A stretch of 64,000 bases of DNA from Methanocella_A sp963769045 (GTDB lineage: Archaea > Halobacteriota > Methanocellia > Methanocellales > Methanocellaceae), in contig CAVYKK010000028.1 in assembly GCA_963769045.1 (NCBI GenBank), positions 243,488-307,487 on the forward strand. Reading direction: 5' to 3'. Below are positions 17,433-25,436 of this stretch, piece by piece. The first letter of the stretch is position 1; each line of letters begins with the position of its first letter. A model generated the notes under the pieces. That model did not search any database. It was not told the DNA's origin and saw only the letters and a list, made by a program, of their open reading frames with translations. Made by a program: the position numbers and the translations under genes.

Positions 17433-17991
17433 TTACTGTTTTTTCGTCAGGTCGTAGTAGTAGCGGATTTTGCAGCTGTGCTCAATCATCGCCGTGGTAT
17501 TAAAACAGTCTTTAAGGTCCGGGCCGAAGGCGAACGAGCCGTGGCCGCGATTGATGAAGCCCTTTATATTTGCCTGCTTTCAGCATGCGAGTGATGTTAT
17601 CCCATAGCAACTGCTCACCGGTGGCCCCATCCACGATAGGGATGATGCCGAGGAAGGGCAGGCCTTCACTGTCGAGCGGGGTCACGGCCTCCTTCTGTAG
17701 CAGCGACTCGACGATAGCGAAAGGCGGGTGGGCGTGGATAACGGCCTTTGCGTCCGTGTTCAGGTAGATCGTCCGATGGCTCTGCGTCTCCGTGGACGCC
17801 TCGCCCAGCGGGTCAGAAAGCTGTAGCCCGACTTCGACTACGTCATCCGGGCTGTTGATGTCCCCGAGCATCACGCCGGTACGCTTGATGGCCAGCCCGT
17901 TCTTCGTGCGCACGCTGATGTTGCCGAACCGGGAGCTGGTCAGGCCGCTCTCCTCGAGCTTCTTTCCCCAGAAAGCTATCTCTCGCCACAT
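17433..17991 (-). CDS. Class II aldolase family protein (fuculose-phosphate aldolase-like), frame broken near 17570
   Basis: Zn-dependent aldolase/epimerase fold. The frame from ATG 17991 reads MWREIAFWGKKLEESGLTSS, RFGNISVR, VIHAHPPFAIVES with the metal histidines, PIVDGATGEQL. Removing one A from a CAAAT run near 17570 continues it as NIKGFINRGHGSFAFGPDLK, with the third metal histidine, to the stop at 17433 (about 185 aa). Without that correction it would end in an unrelated tail. The TATA-like TATAATA at 18018-18026 sits about 30 bp upstream, giving a near-leaderless start. Related archaeal enzymes make lactaldehyde for F420 or act on sugar phosphates; the substrate here is unknown. Confidence 0.82.
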
Positions 17992-18104
17992 CACTAGCCA
18001 GATACCCACCTGCACATTATTATACCTATCCGGCGAATAGACGGTATTGTAAACCGGCCTTGAGCAGTCCGGTTCCATCGGAAACAAGGGGGTTACGACA
18101 GCCT

Positions 18105-18719
18105 GTGCACGATCATTTGACCGCATGGAAGGCAGAATACGGAAAGGCCGTCTGGCGCGGGCCCTACGACATCGGGCCGATCAGGTCGGCGGTCAGCCCG
18201 GGAGCACGGCTGCTGGACGCTGGCTGCGGCAGCGGCAAGATAGCGGTACCGCTGGCAAGGGCGGGCTATCGCGTCGTTGGCATGGACCTGGTGCGGGAAG
18301 GGCTGCCGGAGATGAGGGGTAAAGCCGACGTAGAGCCCGTGGAGGGCGACGTGAGAAGCCTGCCTTTCAGGGACCGGGCTTTTGACGCTGTCGTCTGCTA
18401 TGACGTGCTGCAGCACCTGCTGGAGCCTGAGCGGCAGGCAGCCGTAGATGAGATTTGGCGGGTGCTGATACCGGGGGGACATGTCTTCATAGAAGCCTTC
18501 GGCCGGGAGGACATGCGCTATGGTGGCACTGAGGTAGAAGCCCATACGTTCCGGCGGGAAAGTGGCATCATTTATCACTACTTTTCCGAAGAAGAGATGG
18601 AAAGCCTGCTGTCCGGCTTCGAGGGCATTCAGGTAAAAAGTACTGTGACGCACAAGGTTTTCAGGGGCAGGGAATACAGCCGTCACAGGGTATTTGCCTG
18701 CGGGACAAAGGGCCTTTAG
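18105..18719 (+). CDS. Class I SAM-dependent methyltransferase
   Basis: Rossmann-fold methyltransferase of about 204 residues. Motif I is LLDAGCGSGKIAVPLA, followed by acidic MDLV (motif II), EGDVRSLPFRDRAFDAVVCYDVLQHL (motifs III-IV) and LIPGGHVFIEAFGRED (motif VI). The downstream part, with HTFRRESGIIYHYFSEEEMESLL, resembles methyltransferase-type 11 proteins with unknown small-molecule substrates. The start is uncertain: GTG 18105 follows a GGGGGTT stretch, and TTG 18060 is in the same frame. It is divergent from the aldolase gene. Confidence 0.82.
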   Translation: MHDHLTAWKAEYGKAVWRGPYDIGPIRSAVSPGARLLDAGCGSGKIAVPLARAGYRVVGMDLVREGLPEMRGKADVEPVEGDVRSLPFRDRAFDAVVCYDVLQHLLEPERQAAVDEIWRVLIPGGHVFIEAFGREDMRYGGTEVEAHTFRRESGIIYHYFSEEEMESLLSGFEGIQVKSTVTHKVFRGREYSRHRVFACGTKGL

Positions 18720-18835
18720 GATGTATTGCAACCAATAGTTTACCAATTTTTAGCTCTCTTGAAGATAGATTTTAATACGTTCGCATTCAATTGTTAGTAG
18801 CATTTGCGAAGCTCATAGCATCGGAAATGCTCATA

Positions 18836-18863
18836 GCATCGAAGATGCCTGCATCGAAGATGC
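18836..18863. repeat. Two copies of a 13-bp palindrome
   Basis: GCATCGAAGATGC occurs at 18836-18848 and 18851-18863 in front of the roadblock gene. A related GCATCGGAAATGC lies just upstream (about 18818-18830). It could be an operator array or a local hairpin; nothing else supports a function. Confidence 0.6.
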
Positions 18864-18891
18864 TGCTTTAGCTCGTAGGGGCAAGGGACTT

Positions 18892-19569
18892 ATGGACATA
18901 TCAGGCACCCTGTACAGCGTTTTTGGCGTAAGCGAGCCCCTCTTCCTGGCGGTCGCGGCGCTGGTGGCGCTGCTGCTGGCCGTTTCTCTCTCGGCGGCCG
19001 TCCTGGAGACGGTGAGGATATACCGGGAATACACTTCGAAGGAGCAGCCGGAAGAGCCTGCCGCAGAGCCGGAGAAGGCCGTGCTTTTGCCCGGCGAGTC
19101 GGAAAAGGTCGACATCACGAAGCTCGGCCATATCGCCGCACAGAAGCCCGCTGAGCCTGTACACCCCTCGCAACCTGCGCACAAGCCTGCACCGCCTGTC
19201 ACGCCTGCCGTCGATGTGGTCAAAAGTACACTGCCGGAGAGCATCAAGGCCCTCACGGCAAAGTACGGGCTGGACTGGCTGACCATTGCGTCCAACGACG
19301 GCCTGGTCATTGCCTCGACCAGCAAGACCCCGGATGAGGATGCCGCAGTCTATTCTAACCTTTTTCACGAGCTGTACCGGACCCGGGCAGAGACCTATTT
19401 CAATGTCTCAAACAAGGACATCCACCTGCTGCAGGTCGAAAGCGGTGGCCACAAGGTCATCGACGTGGCCAGCAAGGCCGGGCCTATGACACAGGACCTG
19501 GTATCCGGGCTCCGTGAGGATACCCGGAAGGTCGTGGAGCGGTTCCTCTGGGGCGGCCGGAAGAGCTGA
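18892..19569 (+). CDS. Membrane-anchored roadblock/LC7-like domain protein
   Basis: A 225-residue protein. One transmembrane helix (residues about 17-42) is followed by a long Pro/Ala/Glu-rich linker (about 50-110) and a C-terminal roadblock-like domain, seen in LTAKYGLDWLTIASNDGLVIASTS, then NLFHELY and VVERFLWGG. Roadblock domains in archaea act with small GTPases or as dimeric scaffolds; the membrane anchor suggests a signalling role at the membrane. Start ATG 18892 follows GGGGCAAGGG. A soluble roadblock paralogue lies at 24702-25106. Confidence 0.72.
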   Translation: MDISGTLYSVFGVSEPLFLAVAALVALLLAVSLSAAVLETVRIYREYTSKEQPEEPAAEPEKAVLLPGESEKVDITKLGHIAAQKPAEPVHPSQPAHKPAPPVTPAVDVVKSTLPESIKALTAKYGLDWLTIASNDGLVIASTSKTPDEDAAVYSNLFHELYRTRAETYFNVSNKDIHLLQVESGGHKVIDVASKAGPMTQDLVSGLREDTRKVVERFLWGGRKS

Positions 19570-19607
19570 CGGGGCACGTAAAGGCTATTAAAGATCGTCG
19601 TGCAATG

Positions 19608-19623
19608 ATGATCGTACGATCAT
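19608..19623. promoter_or_regulatory. Perfect 16-bp palindrome overlapping a start codon
   Basis: ATGATCGTACGATCAT is a perfect palindrome whose right end includes the first two bases of the HAD gene start (ATG 19622). It could serve as an operator or as an mRNA hairpin that hides the start. Confidence 0.5.
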
Positions 19624-20365
19624 GCATACGGGTTCTATAGAGGCTGTCACCGTGGACCTCTGGTTCACGCTGATAGCACACGACGAATTTTACGATGATA
19701 AAATTACTGAAGCGCGATTATCGGGCATAGCCGGGGCACTGCACGACGCAGGCCACGACATTTCAAGGGAAAAAATCGTCGAAGCATTCGGCGCCTCCGG
19801 AAAGTACCTCGAACAATACTGGGCGACGTACCGGGACATGGACACGGAAGGGCAGGTGAAGATTCTGCTGGAGTGTATGGGCATCGAGCCCGAACAGGGG
19901 CTGGTCACTTCCATCGCTGACCCGTATGCCAATGCGGTACTGCAGGTGGAGCCTTTCCTGGTCGATGGCGCTCTCGAAGCGCTGGAGGCGATCCGGGACA
20001 GTGGCCTGCGGCTGGCGCTTATCTCAAACACGGGCAGGACTCCGGGCCAGGCCATGCGTAAGGTAATCCGTAAGATGGGCATTCTTGACTTTTTCGAGGT
20101 GACCACGTTCTCTAACGAGGCCGGGTACCTGAAGCCCGATTCCAGGATTTTCGAGTCGACTCTGTCCCGGATCGGGGCAAAGCCGGAGCAGACCGTCCAC
20201 GTGGGCGACCATGACCTGCTGGACGTCAAAGGCGCTAAGGACTACGGCATGAAAAGCATCAAGGTGCTGCAGTATGCCGGCAATGGCAAGGCCAATCGCG
20301 AGCCAGACCTGTGCATCGACACGATGTACGACCTGCCAGATGCCATACTCCGGCTCATGAAATGA
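19622..20365 (+). CDS. HAD-superfamily hydrolase, copy 1
   Basis: A 247-residue HAD protein with a helical cap. Motif I is VTVDLWFTL (nucleophile Asp12), motif II is ALISNTGRTPG, the motif III lysine lies in AGYLKPDSRIFE, and motif IV is HVGDHDLLDVKGAKDYG. The residue two after the nucleophile is Trp14 rather than the Asp of typical HAD phosphatases. Phosphatase activity therefore cannot be assumed; dehalogenase-type HADs also lack that Asp. The gene at 20473 is a close paralogue. Substrate unknown. Confidence 0.85.
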   Translation: MHTGSIEAVTVDLWFTLIAHDEFYDDKITEARLSGIAGALHDAGHDISREKIVEAFGASGKYLEQYWATYRDMDTEGQVKILLECMGIEPEQGLVTSIADPYANAVLQVEPFLVDGALEALEAIRDSGLRLALISNTGRTPGQAMRKVIRKMGILDFFEVTTFSNEAGYLKPDSRIFESTLSRIGAKPEQTVHVGDHDLLDVKGAKDYGMKSIKVLQYAGNGKANREPDLCIDTMYDLPDAILRLMK

Positions 20366-20472
20366 CTGTAAGCAACTCTCCGTCCCTGGCCGGACGGGCG
20401 TTCTCGCGCGGGCGGTCGGCAGGCCCTGTGAGATAGTTTTTATAACGGTGAACGCAACAGTACTGCGGGACT

Positions 20473-21243
20473 ATGATCGACACGGTGACTTTCGACGTCT
20501 GGAACACGCTGGTGGTCCACGAGTTCTACGACGACAGGCTCCGTATCCACAGGATGCGCAGCGTCATGGAGACGCTCTGCGACGAAGGATATGCCTTCAC
20601 CCGGGAGCAGATCGGCAACGCCTACGATTATACCGAGGCCAGCCTCGCCGCCGTGTGGAAGAGCGAGCGTGACGTCGGCAACGATATGCACCTCGCGCTA
20701 TTCCTCGAAGGTCTGGGCCTCGAAGCTTCCGATCCGCTCATGGACGCCATCAGAGAGCCCTATTCGCATGCGCTGCTCCACTTCCAGCCCAGGCTGGTGG
20801 ACGGTGCAAAGGAACTGCTGTCCACGCTAAAGCAGCAGGGCTACCGGATCGGCCTGATCTCGAACACCGGCCGGACGCCGGGCCGCACCATGAGAAAAGT
20901 GCTCGAAGGCTACGGGCTGACGAGGTGCTTCGACTCCATGACCTTTTCGGATGAGGCAGGATACATCAAGCCCAACCCTCGCATCTTTGGCATTGCGCTG
21001 GAAAGCCTTCAGGCCAGGCCGGAGAACACGGTCCATGTCGGAGATAATCCGCTGCTCGACGTGTACGGCGCCCGGTCCTGCGGCATCGGCGCCATCCTGT
21101 TCACGAAGTATATGGAAAATTTCGAGCGTTATGCCTCTAAGTATTACAGCGCCAATGGCCGCCAGTGCGAGCCGGATTGCCGCGTGGACGCCCTGCCCCT
21201 GGTTGAAAAAGCGCTGGCGCGGCTGGGCGGCCCGGAAAAGTAA
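20473..21243 (+). CDS. HAD-superfamily hydrolase, copy 2
   Basis: Paralogue of the preceding gene (256 aa). Motif I is VTFDVWNTL (Asp8; Trp10 in place of the second Asp), with EFYDDRLRIHRM, LISNTGRTPGRTMRKVLEGYG, EAGYIKPNPRIFG and HVGDNPLLDVYGARSCG. The two proteins share the unusual SNTGRTPG and EFYDD blocks, so they arose by tandem duplication. A TATA-like TTTTTATAA lies about 30 bp upstream (near 20436-20445), so it has its own promoter. Substrate unknown. Confidence 0.85.
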   Translation: MIDTVTFDVWNTLVVHEFYDDRLRIHRMRSVMETLCDEGYAFTREQIGNAYDYTEASLAAVWKSERDVGNDMHLALFLEGLGLEASDPLMDAIREPYSHALLHFQPRLVDGAKELLSTLKQQGYRIGLISNTGRTPGRTMRKVLEGYGLTRCFDSMTFSDEAGYIKPNPRIFGIALESLQARPENTVHVGDNPLLDVYGARSCGIGAILFTKYMENFERYASKYYSANGRQCEPDCRVDALPLVEKALARLGGPEK

Positions 21244-21272
21244 ATATAATTTGAAGGGGGTTCCCCCTCGTA

Positions 21273-22187
21273 ATGGACACTGCAATGGACACCGTGATGG
21301 ACGTCGAACTGCGTTCGATCGACCTGCGTTCGACGATGGACATACAGATCACCGCGCTGGAGTGGATGCCGTTCGAGAACGGCTACCTGAAGTACTACCC
21401 GGACGAGGACAGGGACGTCTACCTGGAGCAATGCCCGGACGGCACCCTGATGGTCTCGCCGGACCGCTTCCGTACTCGTGTCATGGCGGAGTTCGACTAT
21501 CCGCTGGACGAGGTCTATTGCGGGGACAACAAGCTTCTGCTGCGGCTGAAAGAGTTCTACAAGCACTGCCGGGTGCTGAAGCTGCAGGACCCGTATATCT
21601 CGCTGATTATCACCATTCTCACCCAGAACAAGACGGCAGACAGCGCCCGCAAGACGTTCTACCGGCTGCAGCACCGCTACAAGGGCATCGACGTGTACAA
21701 GATGGCGGCAGCCGATAAGAAGGAGCTGGAAGATCTGATCAGGACGTCAGGGCCGTACAAGGCCGATTTCATCATCCGCTGCTCGCAGGAGATCATCGAC
21801 CGGTACGGCGGCAGCATCGAGTGGATGCGCGCTGCGCCCACGCGGGAGGCGAGAGAGGCGCTGATGGACCTGTACGGCGTCGGCCCGAAGACAGCCGACT
21901 GTGTGTTGCTGTTCAGCCTGGGCCACAGCGTGGTCGCCGTCGACACCCATATCTGTCGCGTATCGGAGCGCACCGGACTCAGCACGGCCACCGGCGACTC
22001 CGAGGCAGCCAAGAGGAAGGTCAAGGAGGACCTTGAGCTGCGCCAGAAGATACCCGGTATGGCGCACCTGCTGATCATTAACCTCGGCAGGGACTTCTGC
22101 AAGGCGATCGGGCCGCTGCACAGCGTCTGCCCGGTGGAGGACCTCTGCCCCAAACGGGGCTTCGAGAAGAATAAAAAGCTGACGTAG
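21273..22187 (+). CDS. Endonuclease III-like HhH-GPD DNA glycosylase with altered Fe-S ligands
   Basis: Base-excision glycosylase/AP lyase of 304 residues. The N-terminal roughly 100 residues are not of the EndoIII type. The HhH motif LYGVGPKTADC holds the catalytic Lys206, and VDTHICRV holds the catalytic Asp224, so both glycosylase and lyase residues are present. The C-terminal Fe-S loop has Cys276, Cys286 and Cys292, but the second ligand of the usual C-x6-C-x2-C-x5-C pattern is His283. ATG codons at 21273, 21285, 21297 and 21336 are all possible starts; the first part is a short repeat of GATGGAC-like units. Only 12 bp precede rnhB, so the two genes are probably co-transcribed. Confidence 0.85.
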   Translation: MDTAMDTVMDVELRSIDLRSTMDIQITALEWMPFENGYLKYYPDEDRDVYLEQCPDGTLMVSPDRFRTRVMAEFDYPLDEVYCGDNKLLLRLKEFYKHCRVLKLQDPYISLIITILTQNKTADSARKTFYRLQHRYKGIDVYKMAAADKKELEDLIRTSGPYKADFIIRCSQEIIDRYGGSIEWMRAAPTREAREALMDLYGVGPKTADCVLLFSLGHSVVAVDTHICRVSERTGLSTATGDSEAAKRKVKEDLELRQKIPGMAHLLIINLGRDFCKAIGPLHSVCPVEDLCPKRGFEKNKKLT

Positions 22188-22199
22188 CGGGTGTGACGC

Positions 22200-22883
22200 A
22201 TGGGCAGGGCGAAGGCGAAGTCGAAGGCGAAAAAAGTCATGGGGGTCGACGAGGCGGGACGCGGGCCGGTCATCGGGCCGATGGTCGTCTGCGGCGCCCA
22301 CATCGACCAGCGGGCCCTCGCCTCTATCGAGTCCATGGGGCTGAAGGACTCGAAGAAGCTCTCTGCGAAAAAACGTGAAGCGTTCGCCGTCGAGCTGAAA
22401 GATATGCTGGAGTTCGAGCTCATCGTGCTCCCGTCCGACACGATCGACGCCCGGGTGGGCTCGGAGGAGAATTTGAACGTGCTGGAGGTCAACTGCTTTG
22501 CCGATGCCATCAGGGCAGTGAAGCCCGGCACCGCTTACGTCGACGCGTGTGACGTGAACGCTGAGCGATTCGGCTTTAACATCCGTCGCAACCTGGACTT
22601 CGACCTGGAGATCGTCTCCTGCCATGAGGCGGATAACAAGTATCCTATCGTCATGGCTGCCTCAATCCTCGCTAAGGTGCACCGGGACGGGCTGATCAGC
22701 GAGATATCGGAGAAGCTGGGGGAAGATGTGGGCAGCGGCTATCCCAACGACCCGGTGACCATCGAGTTTTTGAAGAGCTATTATAAGAAGAATAAGAAAC
22801 TGCCCGACTGCGCCCGGAAGTCGTGGAAGACGGCCGACTCGATCATCGCAGACTGCCTGCAGGCCCGGCTGTTTCAGTTTTAA
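22200..22883 (+). CDS. rnhB: Ribonuclease HII
   Basis: Cleaves RNA in RNA-DNA hybrids and at single ribonucleotides in DNA. The 227-residue protein has VMGVDEAGRGPVIGPMV (Asp17, Glu18), LKDSKKLSAKKRE, the third acidic residue in TAYVDACDVN and the archaeal block ADNKYPIVMAASILAKVHRD with the fourth, followed by GSGYPNDP. A Lys-rich N-terminal extension (about residues 2-12) precedes the core. Its position just behind a DNA glycosylase suggests a small DNA-repair operon. Confidence 0.95.
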   Translation: MGRAKAKSKAKKVMGVDEAGRGPVIGPMVVCGAHIDQRALASIESMGLKDSKKLSAKKREAFAVELKDMLEFELIVLPSDTIDARVGSEENLNVLEVNCFADAIRAVKPGTAYVDACDVNAERFGFNIRRNLDFDLEIVSCHEADNKYPIVMAASILAKVHRDGLISEISEKLGEDVGSGYPNDPVTIEFLKSYYKKNKKLPDCARKSWKTADSIIADCLQARLFQF

Positions 22884-22980
22884 TATATATTATATTCCCT
22901 CTTTAACGTTAGAGACGGTTACTATCATCTACTCGTCCGCCGCTCTTGTTATCCAGTTAAGCACTGAGGGAGTTAAGGAT

Positions 22981-23352
22981 ATGCCACGGATGATGCATTT
23001 TGAAATAGCGGCACAGGATGTCGAGAAGCTACAGCATTTTTACACGAAGACGTTCGACTGGAAGTTCAGGAAGATCAGGGCCCCGATCGAGTACTGGAGG
23101 ATCAGGACGGGAGACGACAGCGAGCCCGGCACTAACGGGGGCATGTTCAGAAAGTCGCCCCTGATGGGCGCCCACAACGTCATTGGGGTACACGTGCTTG
23201 AAGACTATACCACGCTGATTAAAAAGAACGGCGGCAGCATCGTCGTCCCCCGGATACGCGTCCCGGGCATCGGCCGCATCGCCGTATTCAAGGACCCGGA
23301 GGGGAACGAGTTTGGCTTATTAGAGGCTGAGGAAGAGGAAAAAGAAAGTTAG
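22981..23352 (+). CDS. Glyoxalase/VOC-fold protein
   Basis: A 123-residue single vicinal-oxygen-chelate domain: MHFEIAAQDVEKLQHFYTKTFDW at the N-terminus (possible metal His6), a paired repeat ending KDPEGNEFGLLE (possible metal Glu). Most archaeal proteins of this type are uncharacterised; some act on methylglyoxal-like compounds or bind antibiotics. It has its own promoter region after rnhB. The substrate is unknown. Confidence 0.8.
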   Translation: MPRMMHFEIAAQDVEKLQHFYTKTFDWKFRKIRAPIEYWRIRTGDDSEPGTNGGMFRKSPLMGAHNVIGVHVLEDYTTLIKKNGGSIVVPRIRVPGIGRIAVFKDPEGNEFGLLEAEEEEKES

Positions 23353-23475
23353 GTGACGGTGCCCCGGGTCAGGCAAGGGAAATAAAAACATGCCGGGGCA
23401 TTTGTCGCCAGCGAAGGCGGGCACTCGCGCGCACGCGCGTGACCGGCCGGAGGGCCCCTTGTTACGGTAAAAGTA

Positions 23476-24513
23476 TTACGGCGTGCCGCTGGCGAGGAAC
23501 CGCTGCTTGGGGTCCTCCAGCTTCGACAACAGGAACAGGTCGCCCGGCGTGTAGGCCAGCTCTTTGTCGGTCTTGACCTGCACATTGTACTTTGCCGCGG
23601 ACTTGGTCGACTCTACGTCTTTCCCGTCCTGCGATATCTTCGTGACCAGCGCGGGCGAAGACTGCAGGCCGGCATAGATGTGCACCTTGTCACCGGTCTT
23701 GAACTCGCCCTTGAACCGGGCGGTCGTGGCGTCCAGCGCGAACTCGTCGCCCACCTGCTCGGACATGGACAGGATAAAGCCACGGTCGAGGTCCTTGCTC
23801 TGGACGTTCTTGAGCGCTATGCCCACCCGCGAGCCGGTCGGCGCCGACTTGACGTCGATGTCGTTCGTCTGTATCGACCGGACTTCCGCTTCCTGCTTGA
23901 GCGGGAAGACCATGATCTTCTCCCGCATGTTGACGGTGCCCTGCCGCACATACCCGAGGATTACGGTGCCGATGCCGGTCACGTTGAAGTGATGGTCGAT
24001 AGAAATACGGACCGGCTTGTCGTTAAGCGCCTTGTGCTCTTCCTTGAGCTGGTCGTCGAGCTTGAACAGGAATTCTTTCAGCTCCTCGACGCCCTCGAAC
24101 GATTTGGTCGACGTCGCCAGCACGTCCCAGCTTTCCATGACGGTGCCTTTGGCGAGGTTCTTGATCTTAGCTTTCAGCTCGTCGACGGCGATGGGATTGG
24201 ACGTATCCGTTTTCGTGATCGCGACGATGCCGTGCTTCGGCTTGAGCAGGTCCATGAGGATGATGCACTCGCCCGTGCGGGCGTCCATGCCGCCGGCGTC
24301 GATGCAGAAGACAACTACGTCTGCCATGTTGACTGCGTTGACCAGAGGCTTCGGGGACTTCGGGTACCCTACGGGATCGATGGCCGCCAGGATGTGGTCT
24401 CCCTTCATGAAGTTGTATAAGGCGATGTCCGACTCGGTGCCCTTCTTGCCGAGCTTGGAGGCGAGGGTGGTCTTGCCCGACTGCTCCCCGCCGATGATTG
24501 CTGCGTTTACCAT
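23476..24513 (-). CDS. EF-Tu/SelB-like translational GTPase paralogue with degenerate G motifs
   Basis: A 345-residue protein with a P-loop IIGGEQSGKTTLA, then elongation-factor domains II and III (VTGIGTVILGYVRQGTVNMREKI; DLDRGFILS; FKTGDKVHIYAG). Where EF-Tu has DxxGH it has AIDPVGYPKS, and for NKxD it has ITKTDTS. GTP binding is plausible but the switch-II histidine is missing. It is much shorter than EF-1 alpha or SelB. Such EF-Tu-like proteins occur in methanogens, and their role is not established. Start ATG 24513 follows GTGAT. Transcribed alone, away from the roadblock gene upstream. Confidence 0.78.
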   Translation of the reverse strand: MVNAAIIGGEQSGKTTLASKLGKKGTESDIALYNFMKGDHILAAIDPVGYPKSPKPLVNAVNMADVVVFCIDAGGMDARTGECIILMDLLKPKHGIVAITKTDTSNPIAVDELKAKIKNLAKGTVMESWDVLATSTKSFEGVEELKEFLFKLDDQLKEEHKALNDKPVRISIDHHFNVTGIGTVILGYVRQGTVNMREKIMVFPLKQEAEVRSIQTNDIDVKSAPTGSRVGIALKNVQSKDLDRGFILSMSEQVGDEFALDATTARFKGEFKTGDKVHIYAGLQSSPALVTKISQDGKDVESTKSAAKYNVQVKTDKELAYTPGDLFLLSKLEDPKQRFLASGTP

Positions 24514-24701
24514 GATGATCACTTCGTATGACGGTATTAGAATGAAAAAAGTTGCATAAATATATTGCTGTAACGCGGGCGATGCCTTTCAGGCAGGACG
24601 CCGGCGCCGCAATGCCACGACGGAAATGGCCATGGCAGGGAGCATTAAGCATTCAGCAGACATCCCGGGATATGTGATATCAAGAGTTCATATGCAAAAT
24701 T

Positions 24702-25106
24702 TTATGCATTCAGTGCCTGACCGGCCTTCACGATGGCCCTGACGTCGTGCGCGGCGCGGTCGATCTCTTTCAGCAATATGGAAAACTGCGGGCCGGCGCT
24801 CACCGAGGCCACAAGCAGAGCGATCGGTCCGGCGCCCACCTCGATGATCCTGCGGTCGCCCATTTCCATGATCACCCGCCGGGGCACACCCTGCCTGAGT
24901 TCGGAAGTGGCCGTCTCCGCCGCCCCCAGCAGGGCCGCGGCCATGGCGGCGAACGACTCGTTCTCTTCGGGGCTCCCGGGCATGTCCGATTCGATGATCA
25001 CGCCGTCCCGGCTGATGACGGCAGAGGAATCTACTCCCGCCCCCCGCAGCCTTGCCAGTACGGCTTTGAGCCCACCGCCGAACTCCTGGACGGCCCCTTC
25101 TTCCAC
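24702..25106 (-). CDS. Roadblock/LC7 domain protein
   Basis: A single roadblock/LC7 domain of about 134 residues: GLKAVLARLRGAGVDSSAVI, then SRDGVIIESDMPGS, SFAAMAAALLGAAETATSEL and ARRIIEVG-like strands, closing with ILLKEIDRAAHDVRAIV. These domains form dimers and regulate small GTPases (MglB-type). I start it at GTG 25106, after GGGGGAAGC; the open frame continues to ATG 25190, but that segment is AT-rich and looks like promoter. The EF-Tu-like GTPase follows 190 bp downstream in the same direction; a functional link is only possible. Confidence 0.78.
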   Translation of the reverse strand: MEEGAVQEFGGGLKAVLARLRGAGVDSSAVISRDGVIIESDMPGSPEENESFAAMAAALLGAAETATSELRQGVPRRVIMEMGDRRIIEVGAGPIALLVASVSAGPQFSILLKEIDRAAHDVRAIVKAGQALNA

Positions 25107-25227
25107 CGGTGCTTCCCCCGAAAATAGCCAGATTAATAATCCAATGGCTTCAATGTATATAGAGTATGAACAATAATAAATATAGATCATTCTTATTATA
25201 TTATTACGCTTTTTCGCCGCTTTGAGG

Positions 25228-25432
25228 GCATCGAGGTTTGCGAGAGGTCACCGAGGTTTGCAAGAGGTCACAGAGTTTCACCACAGAGGGCACAGAGGAC
25301 GACACAGAGGATTATTAAGAAAAAGGCAGTTGGAAAGCCCTGTTATCTAGATAGGCCTCTGTGAATACCTCTGTGGCCTCTGCGACCTCTGTGCTGAGCT
25401 CTGCGACCTCTCGCAAACCTCTGAGACCTCAA
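25228..25432. repeat. Palindromic CACAGAGG repeat, copy 2
   Basis: Same family and orientation as 7618-7845: CACAGAGGG and GACACAGAGG arms, a centre with TTAAGAAAAAGGCAG and AGCCCTGTT, then complementary CCTCTGTG arms. It fills the gap between the alaS stop and the roadblock gene start. Confidence 0.85.
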
Positions 25433-25436
25433 AAAA

